A program made the translations under genes and the position numbers. The notes under the pieces were generated by a model. The model saw only the letters and a list, made by a program, of their open reading frames with translations, did not search any database and had not been told where the DNA came from. A stretch of 64,000 bases of DNA from an uncultured Lachnospiraceae bacterium (lineage in GTDB: Bacteria; Bacillota; Clostridia; Lachnospirales; Lachnospiraceae), in assembly GCA_944384105.1 (NCBI GenBank), contig CALWSC010000082.1, positions 1 through 64,000 on the forward strand, in the 5' to 3' direction. Positions 52,888-60,290 of this stretch are shown here, one piece after another. Numbering within the stretch: the first letter of the stretch is position 1; every line of letters starts with the position of its first letter.

Positions 52888-53676
52888 TCACACCCTGCCT
52901 TCCGTTGTCTGCCGTCCGTTTCCCGCGGACGCTGATACCATAAACATCGGCGTAGAGCCGTAATTGAGCTTTTCCTCCGCGCTCCACACTCTCTCCCATA
53001 CGGTCTGATCAGCGCGGATATCCTCAAATCCCAGTTCCCGGAGCGCCGTGAGGTCCCACTGCGGCCTTGTCTGTGACGACAGCGGCATTTCCAGCGCAAT
53101 GCGCTCCATCCGGTCAATGTCCGTACAGAGATAGTGGTCGTCGAGCTGCTTTTGCTCCACATTCTTCCGGTCCTGTTCGTACGCCCTGCGCTTCTCCTCG
53201 TCATAGAGATAGCCGTACCAGTTTGCGTCGAAATTCAGGAGCCTGCCGCCCTCGTCCAGCACACGGAGCCACTCGCGGTAAGCGCTTCTGGGATGCTCCA
53301 GATTCCAGGTCAGATTTCTGGAAATCACCACATCAAAGGAATTGTCCTCGAATGTGAGCTTCTGGGCGTCCATCTGCAGAAATCGGATGCGGTCTTCCAG
53401 TCCCCTCGTATTTTCCCGCGCCTTTTCAAGCATTCCGGGCGTATAGTCAACCGCGGTCACGCGATAGCCGTTCTCAGCCAGAATCCTCGGGAAAAATCCC
53501 GGACCTGTGCCAACGTCCAGAATTCTCAGCTCTTCTTTGGGTTTGTCGGGAAACTGCTCCGTCAGCACGTTCAGCCACGCCTGATACTGCGTTCCCTCGA
53601 GTTCCTTTTGATTTACCTCGGAGTACCCCTCCGTGCGGGTACTCCAGTAGGACTGTATCTCATTCAGTAACTTCAT
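52888..53676 (-). CDS. Class I SAM-dependent methyltransferase
   Basis: 262 residues. Motif I ILDVGTGPGFF (52-62), acidic residue in VTAVDYTPGM, motif post I MDAQKLTFEDNSFDVVISRN. N-terminal SYWSTRTEGYSEVNQKEL matches NYWTKRSEGFLEQRRQEL of the fused methyltransferase downstream, and VVISRNLTW is shared, so the two arose by duplication. First gene of the nik operon; 3 bp separate it from the next gene. The start at 53676 has GGAG 10 nt upstream; 53712 is possible. Confidence 0.85.
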   Translation of the reverse strand: MKLLNEIQSYWSTRTEGYSEVNQKELEGTQYQAWLNVLTEQFPDKPKEELRILDVGTGPGFFPRILAENGYRVTAVDYTPGMLEKARENTRGLEDRIRFLQMDAQKLTFEDNSFDVVISRNLTWNLEHPRSAYREWLRVLDEGGRLLNFDANWYGYLYDEEKRRAYEQDRKNVEQKQLDDHYLCTDIDRMERIALEMPLSSQTRPQWDLTALRELGFEDIRADQTVWERVWSAEEKLNYGSTPMFMVSASAGNGRQTTEGRV

Positions 53677-53726
53677 AATCTGTATTCTCCATATTTTATT
53701 TTTGTTCATCATGTTTGGCCGGTTCC

Positions 53727-53758
53727 CAAGTCATGCTTCTTCATGCAGACATGACTTG
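53727..53758 (-). promoter_or_regulatory. Inverted repeat in the nik operon leader
   Basis: CAAGTCATG and CATGACTTG (9 bp, perfect) flank a 14-nt loop in the leader, between the Rex-like site and the first start codon. It could be an RNA hairpin or a regulator dyad. It is not a NikR site as I know it. Confidence 0.5.
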
Positions 53759-53771
53759 AAACTCCGGCATC

Positions 53772-53789
53772 TTGTTAATACTTTAACAG
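53772..53789. promoter_or_regulatory. Candidate Rex (redox) operator upstream of the nik operon
   Basis: TTGTTAATACTTTAACAG matches the clostridial Rex consensus TTGTTAA-N4-TTAACAA at all specified positions except the last. It lies about 95 bp before the first methyltransferase start. If functional, the NADH/NAD+ sensor Rex would control nickel uptake. Confidence 0.6.
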
Positions 53790-53840
53790 ATTACAGGAGA
53801 GCCCACAAGCCCGGGTGGGGGATAAAATTTTGCTCAGAAC

Positions 53841-53879
53841 GCAGACGGGAGAGGCTGTGTTCTGACCTCTCCCGTCTGC
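53841..53879 (-). terminator. Terminator copy behind the GNAT relic
   Basis: GCAGACGGGAGAG (53841-53853) pairs with CTCTCCCGTCTGC (53867-53879). Each arm differs by one compensated base from the terminator at 45341-45378, so the pairing has been conserved after duplication. Confidence 0.8.
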
Positions 53880-54035
53880 TATCTCAATATTTTCTTCATC
53901 CACACATGGGGACAGTATTCATCAAAAAAACATCTCCGGCTGCCCGATATCCTGCTCCCGCACAAATACTTCCTCCCGGATCTGCACCGCTTCCCCGGGC
54001 AGGGTATCATTCCTCTCGATCTTCCATCCCTTCAT
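53880..54035 (-). pseudogene. GNAT acetyltransferase relic with central deletion
   Basis: Read on the minus strand from ATG 54035: MKGWKIERNDTLPGEAVQIR then EEVFVREQ matches the start of the GNAT at 45361-45807. It then jumps to sequence matching that protein's last 30 residues (YRAAGDV, CPHVWMKK) but out of frame, with a further shift at a run of T residues. About 240 bp of the middle are missing. The start, the end and the terminator of the gene are kept. Confidence 0.8.
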
Positions 54036-54199
54036 TTGTTTCTGTTCCTCCTGGTCAGGGCAGAGATCCGCGCTCCGCTTCTCTGCATGCATGATACCTC
54101 ATCTGCGCTTTCATCTCCGCAGGAATCTGTTCTAATCCAGGAAAACAGGAAATAAAGTACATTGTAAGGCAATATCATGGACAAGGAGGAAATTTGTGT

Positions 54200-54298
54200 A
54201 TGATTATAGTCGCATTTCTTGCAGGTGTGCTCACCGGCGCTGCCGGCGTTATTCTCTGGGCGCTCTGCGCGGTACAGAAGAAGGACAGGAAGGACTGA
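54200..54298 (+). CDS. 32-residue single-span membrane protein (DUF3789-like)
   Basis: AGGAGG lies 10 nt before ATG 54200. The product MIIVAFLAGVLTGAAGVILW continues with ALCAVQKKDRKD: one Gly/Ala-rich membrane helix and a basic tail, the pattern of DUF3789 mini-proteins common in Firmicutes mobile or accessory regions. Function unknown. It stands alone between the GNAT relic and AT-rich sequence. Confidence 0.6.
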   Translation: MIIVAFLAGVLTGAAGVILWALCAVQKKDRKD

Positions 54299-54306
54299 TT
54301 TTTGTC

Positions 54307-54334
54307 TTGCATTTTAAATGGAGCGTGCTATAAT
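54307..54334 (+). promoter_or_regulatory. Orphan promoter-like sequence
   Basis: TTGCAT and TATAAT are spaced by 16 bp on the plus strand. No plus-strand gene follows; the next genes are on the minus strand. It could start an antisense or small RNA, or be a remnant. Confidence 0.35.
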
Positions 54335-54443
54335 AAATAACTTACTAAAAGCAGTTCGTTTGTCTGTGTCTGCTCATACAGTTTTTCAAAGTCATCTGGA
54401 GACATGAAATACCAAACAACACTTATTTATAAAAATGTTACTT

Positions 54444-54839
54444 TTAATCCATATCCCAATACCACTTTTCAAAGTACCTAATCTTTTGCAAGAAATCCAT
54501 GTTTTGATCATTTCCATATGAATTATCCACATCAAAACATATTCTGTCTTTTTTAATATTAAATTGATAATATTCTGAATTCCCATCGCAAATAATGAGT
54601 TTTCGAAACTTTACATAATAATTATATCTTCCTCCCATTCCACGGGGGTTATATATACATAAACCATCCAAAATCATATCACAAATTCCATTGTCGCGAA
54701 ACTGTATGCTGCTAGATGTATTTAATTCATCAGAATTGTATATTGTTCCTGCAAAATCACATCTATTTTTCGTTACATGTATCAAGATTAATACACTAAT
54801 AACAGCCGCAATAAATATTATTTTACTTATTTTCTTCAT
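54444..54839 (-). CDS. Small exported or membrane-anchored protein, unknown function
   Basis: 131 residues. MKKISKIIFIAAVISVLILI is an N-terminal signal/anchor; the rest is a beta-rich extracytoplasmic domain with three Cys and many Asn, Tyr and Asp, ending WYWDMD. The start at 54839 has AAGGA upstream. The gene is markedly AT-rich compared with the nik operon. It follows the secreted protein gene at 54922-55482. Family not recognised. Confidence 0.6.
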   Translation of the reverse strand: MKKISKIIFIAAVISVLILIHVTKNRCDFAGTIYNSDELNTSSSIQFRDNGICDMILDGLCIYNPRGMGGRYNYYVKFRKLIICDGNSEYYQFNIKKDRICFDVDNSYGNDQNMDFLQKIRYFEKWYWDMD

Positions 54840-54921
54840 ATTTGTGTCCTTACTTATAGCTTCCGTCATGCCAGTAAACATTGGGGTAATCCATCCATCT
54901 TTCATCTACAAGATCATAGTC

Positions 54922-55482
54922 CTATTTTTTGTTTTTTACTATAGTTCCTCTTGGCGTCTTCACATCATACTTCCATTCAAATGTAGGTTCCATAAACCTT
55001 AATTTTGTTTCATCGGTAAGCATACCTTGATTGCCAAAAAAAATCAATAATATTTCTGCTGATTCCGCTCGTAATCTTTTATCAAAATCATGGCTCAAAC
55101 CCTGAGTAAATAATTTATTTTCATCAAAACGGCTTAACAGAATTTTTTGGGCGCTCGGTCTATTAAGCAGCTCTTTCAATCCATTAAAGTTATCTGCTAC
55201 AATTTGAACCCCTACATTGTAATCATCATAAAATCTAATATCACATATCCACGGATAGCTAAGTACACTATCCACTAAATCTTCATCTGTCATCTCAGCC
55301 AGAATATCTTCGGGAATTTGAAGCATATCGACCAGTTCCGCATGATTATAATTTGCCCATTCCGGATCATTCGGCGTAATAGGATAAGTATAGACTTCTG
55401 CTTTGACATCCTCGACCCCAGCGCCGACGCCTGCAAAAATACCTGCTGCAACTAAAGCCATCATTAATTTTTTTAACTTCAT
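54922..55482 (-). CDS. Secreted protein of unknown function, possibly truncated by an in-frame TAG
   Basis: 186 residues with a signal peptide (MKLKKLMMALVAAGIFAGVG, cleavage near VKAE). The mature part holds a module shared with the protein at 30849-31670 (LQIPEDILAEMTD, LSYPW, NFNGLKELLNRPSA), then TPRGTIVKNKK and a TAG. The same frame continues beyond the TAG with DYDLVDERWMDYPNVYWHDGSYK split over 23 codons to a TAA, which reads like genuine protein. So the gene may be nonsense-truncated. RBS AAGGAGG is strong. Confidence 0.7.
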   Translation of the reverse strand: MKLKKLMMALVAAGIFAGVGAGVEDVKAEVYTYPITPNDPEWANYNHAELVDMLQIPEDILAEMTDEDLVDSVLSYPWICDIRFYDDYNVGVQIVADNFNGLKELLNRPSAQKILLSRFDENKLFTQGLSHDFDKRLRAESAEILLIFFGNQGMLTDETKLRFMEPTFEWKYDVKTPRGTIVKNKK

Positions 55483-55527
55483 AGAAACCCTCCTTTACTT
55501 TGAAATCTTATATGCTGTTATATTAAC

Positions 55528-55556
55528 AGTTTATCACAATTATTATTTTTAAACAA
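55528..55556 (-). promoter_or_regulatory. Promoter of the secreted protein gene
   Basis: Minus-strand TTGTTT (55551-55556) and TAAACT (55528-55533) with a 17-bp spacer, about 45 bp before the start codon. The surrounding 135 bp (55484-55618) is AT-rich and shows nothing else. Confidence 0.45.
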
Positions 55557-55618
55557 CTTGTCAGACTCCAGAAATTTCGGATATCATTTTGTTTATAATC
55601 AAGTTTTTTGTATTTTTA

Positions 55619-55750
55619 TTAACTGTAATTTATTTTTCCCTTTGTGCGCCATCTAAAAGTCGTAATTGCCAGCCCGCCTATAAAAATCAATACAGCTATT
55701 CCTAAACTATCCACCGCATAACGAAAGGGACCGCTGCCGATCCCTTTCAT
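55619..55750 (-). CDS. 43-residue membrane peptide, or relic of a permease C-terminus
   Basis: The frame from ATG 55750 reads MKGIGSGPFRYAVDSLGI then a membrane helix AVLIFIGGLAITTF and a basic tail RWRTKGKINYS. It begins 9 bp after the DUF4097 lipoprotein stop, with only a weak RBS. The helix-plus-basic-tail pattern also fits the C-terminus of an ABC-2 type permease, so it may be a fragment. Confidence 0.4.
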   Translation of the reverse strand: MKGIGSGPFRYAVDSLGIAVLIFIGGLAITTFRWRTKGKINYS

Positions 55751-55759
55751 CTTACCATA

Positions 55760-56431
55760 TTACAATGATTCGTTTGAAAACTCGACATTCACATCGCCGT
55801 TATTGGCGGATACATTCAGCGTTTTTTCTCCGCCTTCTTTACAGTCCGGCAAAGTGCTCTCGCCTTTTTTGATTTCTGATTGAATCGCAAAATCATCATA
55901 ACTTCCTGTAACCGTTCCCGAAATATCCCCGTTTTTAACAGTCAGGTACAGTGCGTCTCCCACATCCAGGTTTTCAAAGGCAATATTGCCTCCGTTAGAA
56001 GAAATGCTTATACTTCCTGCTGCCGTCAGCTCCGGAAGCGATATATCTTCGTTTGTCGTGGACAGTGTAAGCGTCTCTAAAACCGCGTCCGGTATCTGCA
56101 GCGATATTTTCCGGTTTTCAGCAGACGGCTTTCCTCCAATATAATCCGTCCACTCTTTGTTGTCTGCGCTTGTCATTGTCAATACGTTTTCATCTGAAAC
56201 AGCAATGTCATAAGTTTCTTTGCTGTTCTCAAAATAGGAAATGTGGATTTGATCGTCCTCTGATATGGACACTTCAATTTGTCTGTCGCGCACGTCAATA
56301 CTTATCTCCTCAATTTCCGATACGTCGGCTGTATATTCCTCCTGCGCAAACGGATCGCTGCTGCCGGAGCACCCCGCCAGAACAACACTTCCCGATGCAA
56401 GACACCATGCAATTGAAATTATTTTCTTCAT
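55760..56431 (-). CDS. DUF4097-type lipoprotein
   Basis: 223 residues. Lipobox VLAGC after a short signal, then repeated beta-strand units (ISIDVRDRQIEVSIS, LTLSTTNEDISLPEL, SISISSNGGNIAFENL, LTVKNGDISGTVTGSY, LNVSANNGDVNVEF), the repeat pattern of DUF4097 adhesin-like beta-helices. It is anchored outside the membrane. Such proteins often accompany ABC/two-component envelope-stress genes. The start at 56431 has GGAGG 7 nt upstream. Probably in the ABC-GNAT operon. Confidence 0.8.
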   Translation of the reverse strand: MKKIISIAWCLASGSVVLAGCSGSSDPFAQEEYTADVSEIEEISIDVRDRQIEVSISEDDQIHISYFENSKETYDIAVSDENVLTMTSADNKEWTDYIGGKPSAENRKISLQIPDAVLETLTLSTTNEDISLPELTAAGSISISSNGGNIAFENLDVGDALYLTVKNGDISGTVTGSYDDFAIQSEIKKGESTLPDCKEGGEKTLNVSANNGDVNVEFSNESL

Positions 56432-56461
56432 TTTCATTCCTCCATATGAAACAGATTAGAT

Positions 56462-56911
56462 TTACAGCTCGAACTCACAGCAGCATCCTGTTTTATCAAT
56501 CTCTCCGGTGCAGTGAAAGCCGAAAGATAGATATAGATTCTTCATATTTTCATCTGTGTTGTCTGTGATTACAGCTACTTTTTTAACGCCTTGAATTTTC
56601 AGGCCTCTCAGGATATGCTCGAAGGCTTTTTCCTCAAACCCTTTATGCCGAAATCTATCGTCTATCATAAAGCGGCAGATCGTCGCCGTTTCCGCCTGAT
56701 TTTCCCTGCGTTTATACATAAAAAAAACTATCAGCACATTGTTGTTGTAAATTGCATTGGGGTGCATTTCCGGATTATATTTTGTTTCCGCTATGGAAAT
56801 CGCGTTGCAGCAGGGATGTCCCGCCGCTGCCGCACCAATGCAGTCCTGATTTGTTGTCAACCCGCACACGTCCAGTATATTTTGTGCGTCGACTGTCTTT
56901 ATCCGAATCAT
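56462..56911 (-). CDS. GNAT-family acetyltransferase
   Basis: 149 residues. ATICRFMIDDRFRHKGFEEKAF is a GNAT acetyl-CoA motif (Q/RxxGxG/A degraded to RHKGFE), followed by KVAVITDNTDENMKNLYLSFGF. Resembles spermidine/antibiotic acetyltransferases. Several Cys (HPCCN, GCCCEF) are unusual. It is 15 bp after the ABC permease, so probably part of that MerR-controlled operon. Confidence 0.75.
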   Translation of the reverse strand: MIRIKTVDAQNILDVCGLTTNQDCIGAAAAGHPCCNAISIAETKYNPEMHPNAIYNNNVLIVFFMYKRRENQAETATICRFMIDDRFRHKGFEEKAFEHILRGLKIQGVKKVAVITDNTDENMKNLYLSFGFHCTGEIDKTGCCCEFEL

Positions 56912-56926
56912 AGCTGTCCCTCTTGT

Positions 56927-57574
56927 CTATAAAGTTTTTCTTTTTAAGACCACAATCCCTCCGAGCGATAACGCAGCGCTCAGCAGCAGGCAGATGCAGA
57001 TGTGCAGGACCGCATTGCCGTTCACCATGATCATCTGAAAAAATCCGGCCAGAACAGCCCGCAGCGGCGCAATCGGCGTAAAAATGCAAATAATTGCGGC
57101 TAACAGCGCGTCCGTCAGCCATCCGTACCAATGCGTCTGCATGGACAGCAGCACATGGAGAAAAATCATAACGAGCAGCAAAAAGAACATTTGCTGTAAT
57201 CCGGCAGCGATAATCCCGTTTTCCATCCATTTGCACACATCCATCAAATTGATAACTGTCCGCGCTGAGTATGCGGGGTCAACCAGGAGATGTATGACTG
57301 TGTTGACAAGGGAAACGCAAAACGCCAGAATCCCATAGCTGATCAGACAACCGAAAAAGTAATCTCTTTTGCTCGCCCCCAAATGTATGAACTTTTTAAA
57401 ATCATAAAACACAAAAAAGAATGGGCTCAAAACAGCAAGCAGCCAGGTATAATTTCCGTTGCTCAGAACAACATCACCGGAAGATGTGGCGCAAAGTACC
57501 ACCAGAGCCGTAATGATGAAACTGATTTTATCGCTTGCAATCAGACGTTTTGCGATCGCTAAAATAGCTTTCAT
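56927..57574 (-). CDS. ABC transporter permease subunit
   Basis: 215 residues, about six membrane helices, no large extracellular domain. It is coupled by a 4-nt overlap to the ATPase gene and has GGAGG upstream. It belongs to the ABC-2-like exporters; the substrate may be a toxic compound or peptide given the MerR regulator. No closer family recognised. Confidence 0.78.
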   Translation of the reverse strand: MKAILAIAKRLIASDKISFIITALVVLCATSSGDVVLSNGNYTWLLAVLSPFFFVFYDFKKFIHLGASKRDYFFGCLISYGILAFCVSLVNTVIHLLVDPAYSARTVINLMDVCKWMENGIIAAGLQQMFFLLLVMIFLHVLLSMQTHWYGWLTDALLAAIICIFTPIAPLRAVLAGFFQMIMVNGNAVLHICICLLLSAALSLGGIVVLKRKTL

Positions 57575-58422
57575 CTTCTTATACCTCCTTTATAACCGAC
57601 CATTTGAATAAAGAAATCCTGCAGAGACAGCGGATGAACTTCCAGGAAAGCCGTCTCTTTTGGCGGATTGTCGAAAATATAACTTGTCACAAGACCTCCA
57701 ACCGTATCCTGACCGATGATATTCAGATTTTGAGTTGCAGCCTCCACGTCTTTCTGAAGTCCGCTGATACTGAACGCTTTCGTTTCAACCGATTGCAGCG
57801 TATCAAAGAAGCGGACGCTCCCTTTGTCAATAATGATCAGCTTTTGAATCGTCTTTGCGATTTCTTCAATAATATGGGTGGATACGATAATAATCCGCGG
57901 GTGTTTCTGAAAACTCTCCGCCAGCATATCGTAAAACTCCACGCGCATAATCGCGTCGAAGCCGAGGACGGGTTCGTCCAAAAGAATGACCTCTTTATTG
58001 CTTGCCAGACAGATCATCGTTGAAACCATCGTTTTCATGCCGAGAGAAAGATGATTAAACTTCTTTTTCCCGTCCAGCTCAAAGCGCTCCATCATTTCCG
58101 ACGCAAAGTCATAATCATAGCTGGGGTTTACTTCGGAAGCAATCCGCAGCAGTTTTTGCACCGGAAGATTAAAATGCTTTGCAAAGTTTTCGATATAACT
58201 GACGCCCGTATCCAAAGTGGATGTCGTGATTGCCTTACCGTCCACTTTGATCGTACCGTCTGTAATGTTCTGATATCCGGCAATCGATTTGAGAAGCGTC
58301 GTTTTGCCCGCGCCGTTTCTTCCGAGCAGACAGTAGATCCCCGGTTCGTCAATGGAAAGGGTAATATTTTTCAGCACGGCCGCCTGCCCGTATTGCTTTG
58401 TTACCTGTTTCAGCTCTATCAT
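57571..58422 (-). CDS. ABC transporter ATP-binding protein
   Basis: 283 residues. Walker A GRNGAGKTT, signature HLSLGMKTM (LSLGM in place of LSGGQ), Walker B VILLDEPVLGFD, switch His VSTHI. A C-terminal extension of about 75 residues follows. It is the first gene of the operon; the promoter has the MerR-type 19-bp spacer. It is divergent from the merR gene. Confidence 0.9.
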   Translation of the reverse strand: MIELKQVTKQYGQAAVLKNITLSIDEPGIYCLLGRNGAGKTTLLKSIAGYQNITDGTIKVDGKAITTSTLDTGVSYIENFAKHFNLPVQKLLRIASEVNPSYDYDFASEMMERFELDGKKKFNHLSLGMKTMVSTMICLASNKEVILLDEPVLGFDAIMRVEFYDMLAESFQKHPRIIIVSTHIIEEIAKTIQKLIIIDKGSVRFFDTLQSVETKAFSISGLQKDVEAATQNLNIIGQDTVGGLVTSYIFDNPPKETAFLEVHPLSLQDFFIQMVGYKGGIRR

Positions 58423-58445
58423 GCGGCTATTCCTCCTACACAGCG

Positions 58446-58507
58446 TTGATATGTCTGTTGATTTATGCTATAGTGAATCATAAACCTTTGTGTAACGCAA
58501 AGGTCAA
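58446..58507. promoter_or_regulatory. Divergent promoters with MerR operator (19-bp spacer)
   Basis: For the ABC operon (minus): TTGACC (58502-58507) and TATGAT (58477-58482) with a 19-bp spacer, the stretched spacing that MerR proteins correct. The dyad ACCTTTG / CAAAGGT (58484-58490 and 58498-58504) lies in it. For merR (plus): TTGATA (58446-58451) and TATAGT (58469-58474), 17-bp spacer; the dyad falls at its start site, which allows autorepression. Confidence 0.85.
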
Positions 58508-58522
58508 CAGGAGAACATAGAA

Positions 58523-59314
58523 ATGAAAAAATATTTTTCAGTTGGAGAAGCTGCCAGGGCCGCCCATACAACGAGCGAAACGCTGCGGCATTACGACCGC
58601 ATTGGATTGGTAAAACCAAGCAAAAAAGACGAATGGACCAATTACCGCTATTATACCGAGCAGGACATTGTCCGTTTGAATACGGTGCGCGCTTTACAGC
58701 TTATGGACTTGTCTTTACAGGAGATAAAAAAGGTTCTGGAATATGACGATCTTGAAAAAATTATTGACTTTTTGGCGCGGGCTGAGAAAAAAGCCGATGA
58801 AAAAATAGCGGCTCTCCAGTACAGTAAATCAAAAATCCAGCTGGCCAAAGCGGACTATGAAAAAAAACTGCAGAGAAAGCAAAAGTTCAGCAGTACATTT
58901 CTCAAAGATTATCCGAAACGTGTTATTTTACTGTCCGACACCCTGGAAATGCCTACGCTTGATAATCTCTGGAATTATCTCAGCCATTTCTACGATAAAG
59001 TTACGCCTGCCTTAAAGGATCAATTTTGCTTTGAGGATTTAGCTGGTATATACACCGAAGACGGATTCACAAGACTCTTTGCCGTCTGTACCCGTTACAC
59101 AGATATAGACGGATTAAAGGTACTGCCGGAAGGCAAATATCTGTGCGCTGACTGTACGGAGGAAAACAGAGAACAAACGCTGCGCAAGTTACTGCACATA
59201 TCCCGGACAGAATATGGCGCAGAGCCGGCATTTACGGTACAGCTCATCGTTGTATCCGGTATTTTGCACTGGAATTATGAAGTACAAATTTATGTCGGCA
59301 ATAAAATGCCATAA
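58523..59314 (+). CDS. MerR-family regulator with GyrI-like effector domain
   Basis: 263 residues. N-terminal MerR helix-turn-helix and wing (FSVGEAARAAHTTSETLRHYD ... WTNYRYY split here), a coiled-coil dimer helix (about 75-125), and a C-terminal ligand-binding domain of the GyrI/BmrR type (about 135-263). This fits a multidrug-responsive activator of the divergent ABC operon. RBS GGAG precedes the ATG. A relic of a second such gene lies at 33063-33165. Confidence 0.9.
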   Translation: MKKYFSVGEAARAAHTTSETLRHYDRIGLVKPSKKDEWTNYRYYTEQDIVRLNTVRALQLMDLSLQEIKKVLEYDDLEKIIDFLARAEKKADEKIAALQYSKSKIQLAKADYEKKLQRKQKFSSTFLKDYPKRVILLSDTLEMPTLDNLWNYLSHFYDKVTPALKDQFCFEDLAGIYTEDGFTRLFAVCTRYTDIDGLKVLPEGKYLCADCTEENREQTLRKLLHISRTEYGAEPAFTVQLIVVSGILHWNYEVQIYVGNKMP

Positions 59315-59336
59315 ATAACCTTTTTTATTTGCATTT

Positions 59337-59388
59337 GCTTTTGCAAGAAAAAGGAACCCATCTTTGAGTTCCTTTTTCTTGCAAAAGC
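59337..59388. terminator. Strong bidirectional terminator
   Basis: A perfect 21-bp stem (59337-59357 with 59368-59388) containing GCAAGAAAAAGGAAC lies between merR (+) and nanK (-), with T-rich flanks on both sides. Confidence 0.88.
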
Positions 59389-59390
59389 TT

Positions 59391-60275
59391 CTATAATAAT
59401 TTAATATTTTCCGCAATCCATGCCGCCCCCAGAAGACCTGCTGTGTTTCCAAGCTCTGCCTGCAGGACTTTTACATTCCGGAAGCTCGGCATGATATTTT
59501 CATACAGAAGCTCCCTTATCCGCTCCAGGATATACGGCTGTTCCATGATTCCTCCACCCAGTACCACACAGGACGGGTTAAAAATATGAATCAGGGAAAC
59601 AAGTCCCCAGATAACCTCCCGTATCCAGTCATCCACAAGCCGGCGCACAGGTTCCTCTGCAAGCCGCGCAAAAATTTTTCTCCCGCTGTCAAGCTGGGAA
59701 TCCCACGCCGAGGTCTTTGCCACAAGAGCTGTGACAGATGCGTACCGTTCATAGCATCCGCTGAACAGATCCTCCTTTGCATTTCTGTCTTCCCCGTGTA
59801 TCACCACAGCACCGAATTCTCCCGCCGAAAAACAGCTTCCTCTCCAGAGTTTTCCATCTGATACCACAGCGCCTCCCACTCCGGTTCCATAGGTAATGCA
59901 TAAAAAATCCTTTTCCCCCGCTCCGGCGCCGAAAATCCCCTCACCCAGCGCCGCTGCATTTACATCATTTTCCACCGCTACCGGCACGCCGTATTCCCAC
60001 TCAAGAATTCCCTTTACATTCATCCCTGTATAACCAGGAATATTGGAGTTTGCGTATCTAATGACTCCCTTATCAACATCCACCTGTCCCGCGGTGCTGA
60101 CGCCGATACTGTCAAAGGGAGCATACAGACGAAGAACCTCCCTTGCCGTCTTCATCACAGCTTCTCCTCCGCGATAGGCATTCGTGGGCGTTTCCTTTAT
60201 ACCGCTCAAGGCATTCTTTTCATAAATCCCGGATTTTATTGAAGTACCTCCGATATCCAGCACTGCAATTCTCAT
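59391..60275 (-). CDS. nanK: ROK-family kinase, probable N-acetylmannosamine kinase
   Basis: 294 residues. ATP-binding DIGGTSIKSGIYE, sugar site ENDVNAAALGE and ITYGTGVGGAVV, with catalytic Asp in ENDVN. The zinc-binding Cys cluster of many ROK kinases is absent (only HGEDRNAKEDLFSGCYE remains). In this sialic-acid operon it should phosphorylate N-acetylmannosamine to its 6-phosphate, feeding NanE. Last gene of the cluster. Confidence 0.85.
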   Translation of the reverse strand: MRIAVLDIGGTSIKSGIYEKNALSGIKETPTNAYRGGEAVMKTAREVLRLYAPFDSIGVSTAGQVDVDKGVIRYANSNIPGYTGMNVKGILEWEYGVPVAVENDVNAAALGEGIFGAGAGEKDFLCITYGTGVGGAVVSDGKLWRGSCFSAGEFGAVVIHGEDRNAKEDLFSGCYERYASVTALVAKTSAWDSQLDSGRKIFARLAEEPVRRLVDDWIREVIWGLVSLIHIFNPSCVVLGGGIMEQPYILERIRELLYENIMPSFRNVKVLQAELGNTAGLLGAAWIAENIKLL

Positions 60276-60290
60276 TTCTGCACCACGCTC

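Noticed and set aside
53713..53840. NikR operator or a metal/SAM riboswitch before the nik operon
   Set aside because: No dyad matching the NikR pattern and no recognisable conserved riboswitch core; only a 9-bp inverted repeat and a Rex-like dyad are seen.
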